Source: Chlamydia trachomatis | GTDB taxonomy: Bacteria; Chlamydiota; Chlamydiia; Chlamydiales; Rhabdochlamydiaceae | DNA: 60,177 nt | NCBI GenBank assembly: GCA_945898205.1 | Contig: CAMDHO010000008.1 | Span: 1 to 60,177 of the forward strand | Direction: 5' to 3' | Shown: piece after piece, positions 37,157 through 46,523 of the stretch | How the letters are laid out: every line of letters begins with the position of its first letter | Numbering within the stretch: position 1 is the stretch's first letter | Notes under the pieces: model-generated | What the model saw: the letters and a program-made list of their open reading frames with translations, nothing else | The model's database searches: none | Told to the model about the DNA's origin: nothing | Position numbers and translations under genes: made by a program

Positions 37157-37840
37157 ATGGACTGTTCAAATGCTAAATACAATCTAACTCTACCTGATTT
37201 TAAAGAAATATACGATGCATTTACAAAATTAGGACTTCCCGCCAATCAAGCCCCTATAGATGAGATTGCAGAAGCTGCTTTAAAACAAAGCCGTCAAGGG
37301 TTTGAAGCTGTTACAACTGCTTATTTCGAGGGGTTCCTTAGAATCTTTCCGCAGCAGGTTACAATAGAAAATTTAAAAAACTCCATTTCCACAACCCGAT
37401 TAAAAGAAGTTTATGATAGATGCTCCCCAGTTACTCCTCCACTAGTGATAACAGAAGTGGCTATTCCAATTTGCGATCCCATATTAACAAGCCCAATTTC
37501 CGATGCGTATATGTATGTAAACAGCGACTTCGCAACACACAAGAAGCTCTTCTTCTCAGCCTCAGAAACTCCTATAACAAGCCTTTCAGAAAAAATTCCT
37601 ACTAGTCTAGGAACCGTTTCTAAAACACTCTGCACAAAAGAAGTGGCTATTACAGTTGCAGCTCTTACAGTTATTGCTGCGGTGGCATATAAAATGCTTT
37701 CTAAACCCTATAAACTAGCGACTCCTGCTCCTATTAAGAAAAAAATCGTTATAGAGACTCCTCCTGTAGTAAAAAAATCAGTTAAGCCTACTAACCTGTC
37801 TAAAATGAGAGCTTTCTTCGGGATCCCTAAGAAGGCTTAA
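37157..37840 (+). CDS. hypothetical protein with one C-terminal membrane helix
   Basis: The 227 residues are not recognised. The N-terminal two-thirds look soluble and helical (LPDFKEIYDAFTKLGLPANQ). A hydrophobic helix follows near residue 180 (EVAITVAALTVIAAVAYKML), then a basic, proline-containing tail (PIKKKIVIETPPVVKKS). The ATG at 37157 has AAAGGTGATT just upstream. A frame opening at 37082 adds 25 residues of AT-rich leader and is less likely. A very AT-rich upstream region separates it from ybaB. It converges on hemG across a strong terminator. The layout fits a membrane or inclusion-membrane protein, but this is inference. Confidence 0.7.
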   Translation: MDCSNAKYNLTLPDFKEIYDAFTKLGLPANQAPIDEIAEAALKQSRQGFEAVTTAYFEGFLRIFPQQVTIENLKNSISTTRLKEVYDRCSPVTPPLVITEVAIPICDPILTSPISDAYMYVNSDFATHKKLFFSASETPITSLSEKIPTSLGTVSKTLCTKEVAITVAALTVIAAVAYKMLSKPYKLATPAPIKKKIVIETPPVVKKSVKPTNLSKMRAFFGIPKKA

Positions 37841-37848
37841 TAAAATCT

Positions 37849-37897
37849 ATAAATAAACAAAAGGTCGACTCCTCCTTACGGCCTTTTGTTTATTTAT
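37849..37897. terminator. strong bidirectional terminator
   Basis: A stem of about 16 bp (AAATAAACAAAAGG / CCTTTTGTTTATTT plus flanking pairs) with a 12-base loop lies between two convergent genes, the hypothetical membrane protein gene and hemG. It serves both. Confidence 0.9.
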
Positions 37898-37899
37898 GT

Positions 37900-39210
37900 T
37901 TAGATTAGAATATCGGTCAAATTCTTAGCATTTTTAATGCAGTCATTAACAGAAACTCCCTCCAAATAATTGCAGGCTAAATATAAATTTTGAGCTTCTT
38001 GCTTGAGACTTTTTAAAATAGCATTTTTTTTCTCTCGATGATCTAAAAAATACTGAGGAATAGCGTTTTCCATTTTCTTATACGAAAAAAGATCGAGCTT
38101 TTCAGCAACTTTTAAATGATTTGATCTAATTCTTTCAGCAATATCTTTAAGCTCTTTTTCCTCATGAAAAACGCCTCTAATCATTACCGTGATCAGAGAG
38201 TCTTTTTTAGAAAACATCTTAGAATCAAAAAGCACCCCTAAAACAGGTTCTTTTTCTGTGGTGGGAACCAAGTAGCCAAAAGCAGAGAAAGGCAAAACAT
38301 CGCCTTTCCATCCCATCTGAAGCGTTGTAATATCTTCATAGCTAATCATATCTAATAGCTTAGAGGTCTCTGGAGCTTCCTCCTTAAGTAATTTTGCCGC
38401 AACAAAAGACGGCAGGGCTAGCACGACGGCATCCCCTTCCCACGTATTTTGAAGAGACCTGGCTTGCCATACACCTTTCTCTCTTTTCAAGGATAAGATC
38501 TCTTCTCCCAACTGAATAGATCCAGGTATTTTTGAAATCCACTTTTGGATAAAAGACGATGTCCCTTCCTTGAAAGAAAAAAGAGGAGCCTTAAAAGTTG
38601 ACTTTTGTTTTTTATTTTTCAAAGAAGAAAAGACACCTTTAATAACGCTACCTTTTTCCCTTTCCCATTTTTTTAAAATAGGCAGGCAAGAGTCTATTGA
38701 CAGTTTTTTAATGTCCCCTGCGTAAATCCCTAAAATGAGCGGATCAAAAAAACGCTCCGCAACCGTTTGCCCAAAACGCCTAGAAGCAAAGTCCCAGATC
38801 GTTTCGTCTAAATGATTAGATGGGACATTTCTTTCTCTAAATAAAGAGAAAAGAAGAGGCCTACATAAAGATGAAAATAGCAAAGAAAAAATACCATCTG
38901 GCATTTTCTGGAATTTTCCATCTAACCACAGAAAACGCCTATTTGCATCGGAGGCCGAAGGAATTAAAGAAGAAGAAAAATCAAGTTCTTGAACAACTTG
39001 TAAAAAGTCACTATTTCTAGAAGTTTTAAAAACACGAGGGCCCTTTTCTAAAAGAAAATCGCCATCTAGATTTGAGTTCATCCACCCCCCAGCCTTGAGA
39101 TCTTTTTCTATAATCACAGATTCATAGTCGGGATATTTTTTTGCTAAATACCATGCTGCAGAAAGTCCCGATATCCCAGCTCCTAAAATTAAGATGCGTT
39201 TTTTTGCCAT
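37900..39210 (-). CDS. hemG: protoporphyrinogen oxidase (oxygen-dependent, HemY-type)
   Basis: This flavoenzyme makes protoporphyrin IX using O2. The 436 residues start with the FAD site RILILGAGISGLSAAWYLAK and EKDLKAGGWMNS. Other family features are LLEKGPRVFKTS, RFFDPLILGIYAGD and the C-terminal NLYLACNYLEGVSVNDCIKN, which closes the FAD fold. In chlamydiae the gene is named hemG although the protein is of the HemY class. It is divergent from hemF, 48 bp away, so the two share a promoter region. Confidence 0.9.
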   Translation of the reverse strand: MAKKRILILGAGISGLSAAWYLAKKYPDYESVIIEKDLKAGGWMNSNLDGDFLLEKGPRVFKTSRNSDFLQVVQELDFSSSLIPSASDANRRFLWLDGKFQKMPDGIFSLLFSSLCRPLLFSLFRERNVPSNHLDETIWDFASRRFGQTVAERFFDPLILGIYAGDIKKLSIDSCLPILKKWEREKGSVIKGVFSSLKNKKQKSTFKAPLFSFKEGTSSFIQKWISKIPGSIQLGEEILSLKREKGVWQARSLQNTWEGDAVVLALPSFVAAKLLKEEAPETSKLLDMISYEDITTLQMGWKGDVLPFSAFGYLVPTTEKEPVLGVLFDSKMFSKKDSLITVMIRGVFHEEKELKDIAERIRSNHLKVAEKLDLFSYKKMENAIPQYFLDHREKKNAILKSLKQEAQNLYLACNYLEGVSVNDCIKNAKNLTDILI

Positions 39211-39258
39211 ACCGATTAACCTCTTTTTTAAATCTACTTAAATCATAGGGAAAAGAAA

Positions 39259-40044
39259 ATGCAAAGACAAGAAATTATCTCTTTTTTAAAAACCCTTCAA
39301 ACTGAAATCATTCAACATTTTGAATCGTTTGAACCTGAAAAAAAGTTCCAAAAAAAAACTTGGGATCATCTTTCTGGAGGAGGTGGTGAAATGGCTGTTT
39401 TAAGAGGCGATGTCTTTGAAAAGGCTGCTGTCAATTGGTCCGGAGTAGAAGGACCTAACTTTCCTATGCAAGACGGCTCTGGCCCTTTTTTTGCAACGGG
39501 AATCAGCCTCATTACCCACATGAATAATCCTCATGCTCCTACTCTTCACATGAATATTCGCTATATTGAAACTAAAGACCGTGCCTGGCTAGGAGGAGGA
39601 TATGATCTCACCCCTATGGGATATCCTTATGAAGACGACACCCTACATTTCCATCAAATAGCAAAAGACACTTTAGACCCTTTTGGGAAAGAGCTCTATC
39701 CTCTTTTTTCTAAACAAGCCAAAGAATATTTTTTTATTCCTCATAGAAAAAAAGAACGAGGCGTTGGCGGGATCTTCTTTGACCATTTTACTAAAGACCC
39801 TTTTGAAGAGGCTTTAAATCTTTGGAAAGCTGTCGGAAACTCTCTGTTACCGGCTATTTTACCCATCTATCAAAGAAGAACATCTACCCCCTTTTCTGAA
39901 GAAGAAAAGCTCATTCAGCTAGAAAAAAGAGGTCACTATGCAGAGTTTAATTTAGCATACGATCGTGGAACTAAATTTGGATTTCTTTCCGGTGGCAATC
40001 CTGAAGCTATTTTATGCTCCCTACCGCCTTTAGTTAAGTGGTAA
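39259..40044 (+). CDS. hemF: coproporphyrinogen III oxidase, oxygen-dependent
   Basis: HemF converts coproporphyrinogen III to protoporphyrinogen IX with O2. The 261 residues include GGGGEMAVLRGDVFEKAAVN, PHAPTLHMNIRYIE, WLGGGYDLTP, the family signature around KERGVGGIFFDHF, and YDRGTKFGF near the end. The protein is somewhat shorter than E. coli HemF (299) because of a compact N-terminus. In C. trachomatis the place between hemG and hemE is held by a hemN-type, radical-SAM gene. Here the non-homologous oxygen-dependent enzyme occupies it. It faces hemG and precedes a broken AAA-nuclease gene. Confidence 0.93.
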   Translation: MQRQEIISFLKTLQTEIIQHFESFEPEKKFQKKTWDHLSGGGGEMAVLRGDVFEKAAVNWSGVEGPNFPMQDGSGPFFATGISLITHMNNPHAPTLHMNIRYIETKDRAWLGGGYDLTPMGYPYEDDTLHFHQIAKDTLDPFGKELYPLFSKQAKEYFFIPHRKKERGVGGIFFDHFTKDPFEEALNLWKAVGNSLLPAILPIYQRRTSTPFSEEEKLIQLEKRGHYAEFNLAYDRGTKFGFLSGGNPEAILCSLPPLVKW

Positions 40045-40048
40045 TCGT

Positions 40049-41749
40049 TTAAAAAACCTCTTCCATTTTAATGGCGAGATATTTTTTAAAGCTAGCCATT
40101 CCATAGCAAAGGATTTTCCCCATATAGCCAAACTCTCTGATTTGAGACTCGTATTTATTTGTTTTAATTTGCTTTAAAGCCAGGTCTGCTAGTTTTTCTA
40201 ATTTAAGATCTTTGCCTTTTTTAAATTCAATGATAATGCCAGGATCATTCGGTTTTTTAGGATACATAAGAATATCATAACGTCCAGTTCCCGATTCCAA
40301 ATTCGATTTAATCGTATATCTTCCTGAGAGAGACGCTAAAAGCCCCAGTACAAATAGATGTAGGCTTCTTTCTAAATCATTTTTAGGAAGATCGTGACAG
40401 CTGCATAAACTTCCAATAAATTCTTCCAAAAGAGATGTAAGAAGAAGAACATTTCCAACAATGAGGGCATTTAATAGTTTCTCAAGCTTCATTGAAGAAA
40501 ATGTCTTACCAATTGCACTGATGACAAGTTTTTGGTATAGCTCTGAAATTTCTTGATTGGGGATTGTCAAAGTATACTACTGTTTATTATCTTCTAAGAG
40601 CATAGTTGTAGCGGTTACATATCCAGCAAAAAGAAGAAAACTCCAAGGTTCTTGCTCTTTTTGATCAAGATCCAAAAGAATAACGTCTTTATTAATTTGT
40701 TTTTTTTCTAATGACTTTCCTTCCATAAGCAATTTCAATTCAGATTGTATTAGCTTGCTAGCTTTGCTTATGAGTCTTTCTAATAATTCTGTAGTTCCTG
40801 TATTAGCCCAATAAGTTTCTGGAATACAAAAATTTTTAATATATTTCAAAACTGACCAAGGATTATACATGTGGCTTACTTTTAAGTGTTTTGAACCAAC
40901 AACGTAACCATTATACCAACACTTCAATTCCTCTTTTTTATTTAAGCAATCAAAATCGCAAAGCAATTTGTTTGATTCTTCTTCAGTAAATCCAAATTTG
41001 TCAGAAAATGGAGAGTCTAACATCGTATAAATGTTCGGGTTATTCAATCCTGATAAAATGCCATCTTTAGCAGTCCTTACAACTCCCGTCATCAATCCTC
41101 GATGCAAATGTTCGTTGCCTTTTAAAGCAGAAGAAAGCAAATTGCGCATGAAACTTATCATCTGATTATAAAAACCATGCACGTAAGAATGAGTAATAGG
41201 AGCGTCATATTCATCAATTAATATAATTGTATTTTTATCTATTAACTCCTTAAAAGCTTCTGTAATAAAAAAAAGACTTTCGCTGAATTTTGGCTCAGTA
41301 GCGGTCTCTTGGATTAAATCTTGATATTTTTGCTTCTAATCTTCTGACAAATTCGATTCAAAAGGTTTAAGAGTGCGCCGAACTTCTCTTGCTAACAAAC
41401 TAGTAAGTTTTTGATAGGATTCTTCCCAGGTATTATATTTAACATCTTTGAACGAGATAAAAATAATAGGGTATGTTCCTTGTAACTTTCTAAACTCTTC
41501 TTCTTGCCAAATATTCGAATTTTCAAAAAGATATGCAGTTGGTTTTATTGTTTTCTCAAAAAAATAGCGCAACATAGACAGTGCGATGGATTTACCAAAT
41601 CGCCTTGGACGCGTGATCAAAGTGACTTTAGCTTTGTCCTCCTAAAACTCCTTAATTAAAAGAGTTTTATCCACATAGACATAACCTTCGTCAATTAAAT
41701 CTTTGTGATCATCTACTCGGATAGGAATAGGTTTTTTGGAGGCTGCCAT
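40049..41749 (-). pseudogene. AAA-ATPase / PD-(D/E)XK nuclease-like protein with three in-frame stops
   Basis: From an ATG at 41747-41749 a single unshifted frame of 567 codons encodes a protein of the same family as the pseudogene at 24191-25901: GYVYVDKTLLIKEF, Walker A-like RPRRFGKSIALSML, Walker B TIILIDEYDAPI, the conserved CWYNGYVVGS, and nuclease motif GRYDILMYP...GIIIEFKKG. It is broken only by three TAG codons, at 41642-41644, 41336-41338 and 40577-40579. No frameshift is present. It lies between hemF and hemE, within a haem-gene cluster that is contiguous in Chlamydiaceae, so it is an insertion. Confidence 0.85.
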
Positions 41750-41873
41750 AAAGTCAATCCTGAGTTTTTCTTAAGTATAGCACCAAAAAATTAAATCTAA
41801 CAGATTTTTTAGCTCCGATTTAACCTTTAAAAATCAAAACGCGCTTGAAATTAGGGTGCCCCCCAGGCTGGTT

Positions 41874-41990
41874 TCATCCCCAGAAGATATAATCTGCCGT
41901 CAAAAACACATTCCATTGATCTGCAAAAGTAAATACTGGAGAAAGTGCTAATAAACCACAAAAAACTGATTTAAACCTTTTACTAAACAT
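41874..41990 (-). pseudogene. N-terminal remnant of a MOMP-like outer-membrane protein
   Basis: A minus-strand ATG at 41988-41990 begins a signal peptide, KRFKSVFCGLLALSPVFTFA. DQWNVFLTADYIFWG follows, then a TGA. The pattern of a signal sequence followed directly by W-x-V-x-x-x-A-D-x-x-F-W is how MOMP-like porins of environmental chlamydiae start. Only 38 codons remain, with no clear ribosome-binding site. It is either a decayed porin gene or the junction left by a deletion next to the AAA-nuclease insert. Confidence 0.45.
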
Positions 41991-41998
41991 TCTGTTTA

Positions 41999-43012
41999 TC
42001 AGATCCTAACAATCTCTAAAAAGGCTTCAACATTCTCTATAGGCGTTTTTGGCAAGACACCATGACCCAAGTTCCAAATAATACCTTTTTCTAAAGATAC
42101 AGACTGCACCATTTTAAAGGCTGCTTCTTTAACCTCTAAAACAGTTCCATGAAGAAGTAACTCTGGAGGAAAATTCCCCTGCACCGCTATATGAGAAGGA
42201 ACCTTGGCTCTTAACTCAGCAAGAGGTCTTCCCTCATCAAAGCTAATGCAATGAGGAGAAATAGAAGAAATCAACTCTGGGAACATACTATTAGACCGAC
42301 TAAAAAAAATAACAGGAACATTTAAAGGTTCTAAAGCCTCTTTCATCCGTTTCCAATAAGGAAGCGCATATAAAGCAAATTCTTCTTCTGAAAGGAGATT
42401 GGCCCAAGAATCAAAGACCTGAAAGGCTACAACCCCAGATTTCATCTGCAAACTAGCAAATAAAATACACGTTTCACATACGATTTCTAATGCAGATAAA
42501 AAATCTTTCTTTCGCTCGTCAATCCATTTTCTTACCTCAGAAAATCCACAGCCACTCTTTCCCTGCAATAAATAACATAAGAGAGTAAAAGGGGCTCCAC
42601 AAAACCCAATCAGAGGGACGATTAATTCCGTTTTTAAAATGCCTATCGTAGTAAAAACATAAGAGAGTTTTTCTCTTATTTCTTGCTCACTCGGAATATG
42701 CAGCTCAGACAGTTGTCTTAAAGCAGGCTCAATGCAAGGCCCCCCCGATTCTGGATAAGAAAGTTGTTTTCCCCAAACCTCTACTAAAACAAGTAAGTCA
42801 GAAAAAAGAATAGCTGCATCTAAATCAAACCGCTTAAGCGGCATCCACGTGATTTCAACAGCCAAACTAGGCTCTTTAAAGCAAGACAGTAAAGAATGCT
42901 TCTTTCTAAAAGATTGATATTCCGGAAGATAACGTCCTGCTTGGCGCATAAGCCAAACAGGACGTCTTGCAACAGGCTGACAAGAAAGAGCTTTTAAAAA
43001 AATAGAATTCAA
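41999..43012 (-). CDS. hemE: uroporphyrinogen decarboxylase
   Basis: HemE removes four carboxyl groups from uroporphyrinogen III to give coproporphyrinogen III. The 337 residues start with the signature RRPVWLMRQAGRYLPEYQ and contain DAAILFSDLL, GFCGAPFTLLCYLLQG, FDSWANLLSEEEF and NLGHGVLPKTPIENVEAFLE. Length is normal. The ATG overlaps the end of transketolase by 4 bp, so the two are translationally coupled. Its product feeds HemF, encoded 2 kb away on the other strand. Confidence 0.95.
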   Translation of the reverse strand: MNSIFLKALSCQPVARRPVWLMRQAGRYLPEYQSFRKKHSLLSCFKEPSLAVEITWMPLKRFDLDAAILFSDLLVLVEVWGKQLSYPESGGPCIEPALRQLSELHIPSEQEIREKLSYVFTTIGILKTELIVPLIGFCGAPFTLLCYLLQGKSGCGFSEVRKWIDERKKDFLSALEIVCETCILFASLQMKSGVVAFQVFDSWANLLSEEEFALYALPYWKRMKEALEPLNVPVIFFSRSNSMFPELISSISPHCISFDEGRPLAELRAKVPSHIAVQGNFPPELLLHGTVLEVKEAAFKMVQSVSLEKGIIWNLGHGVLPKTPIENVEAFLEIVRI

Positions 43013-44997
43013 GCAAGAATCCTATTTAAAACAGCGTCTACTGTAAAGCCAAATTCAGAAGCTAAATCACTTTGGGGAGCTGAGGCTCCAAAACTATCGA
43101 TCGCAATAGAAATCCCATCATAACCAACCCATTTTGCCCATCCAAAAGACGATGCCGCTTCAAGACTAACTCTTGTTCCGAGATCTCCTCCTATAATGGT
43201 TTTTTTATACGCTTCAGTTTGTTCATCAAAAAGTTCCCAACAAGGAATAGAAATCACTCGAACCGATTTCCCTATCTTCTCTAAAGCAACTAACACATCC
43301 AGTGCTAAAGAAACTTCTGATCCTGTTGCAAAAAGAGTAAAATCAGGTTTTTTATCAGCCCCTCTTAAAATATATGCACCTTTTCCCAGTCCCTTCTCAT
43401 AAGGAACGTTAGCTTCAGGCAGCTCTGGTAATGCTTGCCTTGAAAGAATAAGCGCTGTTGGCCCTTTATAAGAAAATGCTGCAAGCCAGGCCATTTTAAT
43501 TTCCCAACTATCTGCGGGTCTGATGACTCTAAGGTTAGGAATAGCTCTTAGTCCAGCTATATGCTCTATTGGTTGATGCGTAGGGCCATCTTCTCCAACA
43601 AAAATAGAATCGTGAGTGAATTGATAAATTACATGCACTTTCGAAAGCGCCGCTATTCGTATTCCATTTTTCATATAATCAGAAAATGTTAAAAATGTAC
43701 CTATGTAAGGAAGAATCATATCAGTTTGACTTAAGCCTGTAGCCATTGTTGCCATAGCAAATTCCCTAGTACCATACTTAATATTGCGCCCTTCAAAATA
43801 TCCAGGAGCAATAATTGGAAATTTTTTCATCATGGACATGTCGGAAGATGAAAGATCAGCAGACCCCCCATAAAGTTGAGGAAAAAGATCGCCTAAAGCA
43901 TTTAAAACAACTTGGGAAGAACTTCTAGTTGCCATTGGAGATTTGATCTCTACTCGTCTTAACTCTTCTTCTAAATTATCTGGAAGCCCTTTCTCTGCCA
44001 TCTTCATAAACACTTTATGAAGATCTGGCTTTGCTTGAGCCCACTGCTTAAACATTTCTTTCCACTTGTGCTCCAAAGAAGCATCTTTAACCAGCCGCTG
44101 CTCAAAATACTTATAAACAGATTGTGCTACATAAAAATCTTCTTCAGGAAGCCCTAAAGCTAGTTTTGTCGCAGCCACTTCTTCAGCACCTAAAGGAGAT
44201 CCATGTACTTTATGGGTTCCAGCCTTATTAGGAGACCCTTTTCCAATGATTGTATTCATTTGAATAAATACGGGTCTTTGCTGAGATTTTCTAATTTGCG
44301 TAAAGACATCCTCCATCTGCGTTAAATCATATCCATCGATCTCATAAACATCCCATCCATATGCTTGATAACGCGTCATGACATCTTCAGAACTGGAATC
44401 TTTTAAAAATCCATCTAAAGTAACCAAGTTAGCATCATGAATTAAAACAAGATTATCAAGCTCAAGGTGTCCTGCCAAAGAAGATGCTTCGGAAGAAACC
44501 CCTTCCATTAAGCATCCATCCCCTGCCAAGCAATAGACTTTGCTATCAAACAAGGGGAATTCTGGAGAATTAAACTTCGCAGCTAGAATTTTTAAACCAA
44601 ACGCCTGTCCGACTGCGTTTCCAATCCCCTGTCCTAAAGGACCTGTTGTAGCTTCTACACCTTCCGTATGTTGATATTCAGGATGTCCTGGCGCTTTAGA
44701 GTGCAGTTGACGGAATTTTTTAAGGTCATCCATAGACAGATTAAACCCTGATAGATGTAGCAAAGAATAAAGAAGCATCGATCCGTGCCCCGCAGAGAGA
44801 ATAAATCGATCTCTATTTAGCCACTTAGGACTTTTTGGATTATGACGTAAAATAGTGGCATAAAGAAAAGCCCCGAATTCCGCACATCCCATAGGAAGGC
44901 CAGGATGGCCTGAATTAGCTTTTTGGACAGCTTCCATTGAAAGTTCTCTAACTGTATTTGCAATCTTCTCTATCTGTTTTTTTAACTCCGCATCCAT
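43009..44997 (-). CDS. tkt: transketolase
   Basis: Transketolase moves two-carbon units between sugar phosphates in the pentose phosphate pathway, using thiamine diphosphate. The 662 residues contain KANSGHPGLPMGCAEF, GPLGQGIGNAVG, the ThDP loop GDGCLMEGVSSEASSLAGHL, the pyrimidine-domain REFAMATMATG, TYIGTFLTFSDYMK-like sequence, HDSIFVGEDGPTHQPIEH and LILSRQALP. Length is normal. It lies directly upstream of hemE with overlapping codons; in C. trachomatis hemE and tkt are close but have mfd and alaS between them. Confidence 0.95.
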   Translation of the reverse strand: MDAELKKQIEKIANTVRELSMEAVQKANSGHPGLPMGCAEFGAFLYATILRHNPKSPKWLNRDRFILSAGHGSMLLYSLLHLSGFNLSMDDLKKFRQLHSKAPGHPEYQHTEGVEATTGPLGQGIGNAVGQAFGLKILAAKFNSPEFPLFDSKVYCLAGDGCLMEGVSSEASSLAGHLELDNLVLIHDANLVTLDGFLKDSSSEDVMTRYQAYGWDVYEIDGYDLTQMEDVFTQIRKSQQRPVFIQMNTIIGKGSPNKAGTHKVHGSPLGAEEVAATKLALGLPEEDFYVAQSVYKYFEQRLVKDASLEHKWKEMFKQWAQAKPDLHKVFMKMAEKGLPDNLEEELRRVEIKSPMATRSSSQVVLNALGDLFPQLYGGSADLSSSDMSMMKKFPIIAPGYFEGRNIKYGTREFAMATMATGLSQTDMILPYIGTFLTFSDYMKNGIRIAALSKVHVIYQFTHDSIFVGEDGPTHQPIEHIAGLRAIPNLRVIRPADSWEIKMAWLAAFSYKGPTALILSRQALPELPEANVPYEKGLGKGAYILRGADKKPDFTLFATGSEVSLALDVLVALEKIGKSVRVISIPCWELFDEQTEAYKKTIIGGDLGTRVSLEAASSFGWAKWVGYDGISIAIDSFGASAPQSDLASEFGFTVDAVLNRILA

Positions 44998-45099
44998 GAA
45001 GGTCTCCTAAAAATGGTCTTTTTATCATTCCATTCTCTCTTCTCTTAATGGAAAAATCAAGAACAAATAACTACCCCATCTTTTTAATGCATAAAACCA

Positions 45100-45249
45100 T
45101 GGACGAAACCAAAAACCATTCCCAGACAACTCGATCAATTCATCGCAAAAAACGACTTACTCAAACTCAGAACAGTCTTAGAAGTCGATCTCCCTAAGAA
45201 ACTGGGGAATTTTAGAAAGATTAATTCGCTAGATAGATTCAAGAAATAA
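45100..45249 (+). pseudogene. possible coding remnant next to the group II intron
   Basis: A plus-strand frame without a start codon reads PRQLDQFIAKNDLLKLRTVL then EVDLPKKLGNFRKINSLDRF before a TAA at 45247-45249. The composition looks coding. I cannot assign a family. It ends four bases before the intron domain VI, so it may be the gene the intron landed beside. Confidence 0.25.
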
Positions 45250-45252
45250 AAA

Positions 45253-45294
45253 GGGGAGAGTAAGCGGATCTCATTGCTGAGATCCGCTCCTCAT
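45253..45294 (-). ncRNA. group II intron domain VI
   Basis: A hairpin with stem AGCGGATCTCA / TGAGATCCGCT and loop GCAA sits directly 3' of domain V. A possible bulged branch-point A lies in GCTTACTC. The intron 3' end should be near 45253. Confidence 0.65.
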
Positions 45295-45296
45295 AG

Positions 45297-45330
45297 GAAC
45301 CGTGCTTGATAGTTTCCCATCACACGGCTC
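45297..45330 (-). ncRNA. group II intron domain V
   Basis: A 34-base element on the minus strand begins GAGCCGTG and ends GCACGGTTC, with GGGAAACT in the terminal loop. This is the conserved catalytic domain V, with the AGC-type triad region intact. Confidence 0.85.
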
Positions 45331-45402
45331 GTGCCACCTCAAAGAGCGTTCTTGACAGTCCGGTAATTAGTTCGATTCTTATGTAGCCCTGTATTCAGGA
45401 TC

Positions 45403-46280
45403 CTAGGGCGTTGCGTCAGCACGAATTTTCACGTGTCGCTTTATGCGAATATTCGCGGCAAATTTTAGAGTGTTTGGATAATCCTCTTTTGATTTGCCTT
45501 TCTGACGAGAATAGAAGATCCAATCTCTTTGACCTATACGGATAAAATATTTTGTTTTGATCCATGCGACAGGTTTGTTTTGATGTCTTTTTTTCGCCCA
45601 ACCCCAGAGACTTTTGAAGATTTTATGGTCAATATATTCGAATGTTCTCTTTGACAAGATATGGCGATAGTTATTGGCCCACCCTTGTACTTAGGGTTGG
45701 GCTCTTCAATTAGTTTGATCGCTGTATCGTTTCTCTTTTGGAAGATTGTTTCTCGTTCGCTTGAAAGAAAGTCTTTTATACCTTTCTCTCCAGGTTTGAT
45801 AAGGAGTTTGCCTCCGTATTTCCTTAAATTGCATCCAAGAAAGTCAAAGCCTTCATCAATATGGGTAATTTTGGTCTTCTCAGAAGAAAGTTCTAGTCCC
45901 CTTTCTTTTAGAAAGTTGATGACTATTGGGAGTACTTTTTGTTCTAAAATTTCTTTAGAAGATGCTGTACAGATCCAATCGTCAGAGTATCTTACAAAGT
46001 GTTGCTGATCTTTCTTTTTGCCAGCAGATAGGATGATCTCTTCGAGGCCATCCAATTTGATGTTTGCACGTGTTGGAGAAATGTGTAGTTCCGGCTAGCC
46101 TGCGTAAATTTTAATAAGAGGTTTGCTATCATTTCGGTTTTCTTAAGAAAAACTCTATGCAACAGAAAATTTATGCAGAGCTAGCCGGAAGAACAGAAAG
46201 CAACTTTCTTTATCTTGCCCTGATAGCCAAGCTATCCTTTTCAGTATCGTATCCGCCGTTTGTATGGTTCTATTGTCCAT
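45403..46280 (-). pseudogene. ltrA: group II intron reverse transcriptase/maturase, gutted
   Basis: Pieces of the intron-encoded protein appear in order on the minus strand. The N-terminus MDNRTIQTADTILKRIAWL starts at 46280 and breaks at the MITE (46190). It resumes at about 46088 with HISPTRANIKLDGLEEIIL, the active-site box VRYSDDW (YSDD in place of YADD), GFDFLGCNLRKYGGKL, and, in a shifted frame from about 45657, the maturase domain KIFKSLWGWAKKRHQNKP. It ends RADATP-TAG-DPEY, where family members read ANPYDPE. RT blocks 0-4 are missing. Confidence 0.8.
46089..46190 (+). repeat. MITE-like element, copy 1
   Basis: A 102-bp non-coding element with imperfect terminal inverted repeats beginning TTCCGGCTAGCCTGCGTAAA. 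It is nearly identical to copy 2 at 46524-46624 in the opposite orientation. It sits inside the intron reverse transcriptase gene. Confidence 0.8.
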
Positions 46281-46523
46281 TAGACGTTTCTCCTCCTTTG
46301 GTTAATATTCTCCCAGAACCCTTCCCTCCCCCGGCGTTACCGGCTTCCTCGCTACTGACTTCCTAGCTTAAAGCCATTTTGATTTCCTCGCTGTTAGACT
46401 TGTCGACCAACACTTCTTTTAAAAGCAGCCGCTAGAGTCTCCCAAGTTCACTAGATTAACTCTGACTGCATGCTATGTTCTCAGAGCCCAGAGAGACCTA
46501 AATCCCCTACCATAACGGTTTCC

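Larger units (their letters stand above)
45253..46523 (-). mobile_element. degenerate group II intron
   Basis: On the minus strand, domains V and VI of a group II intron are intact at the 3' end, and parts of its reverse transcriptase lie upstream. The 5' half (about 46191-46523) has group II-like sequence with the RT start codon in it (46278-46280). A MITE-like element at 46089-46190 replaces most of the RT, and a second one at 46524 removes the 5' intron boundary. The element can no longer splice itself or move by its own enzyme. Confidence 0.75.
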
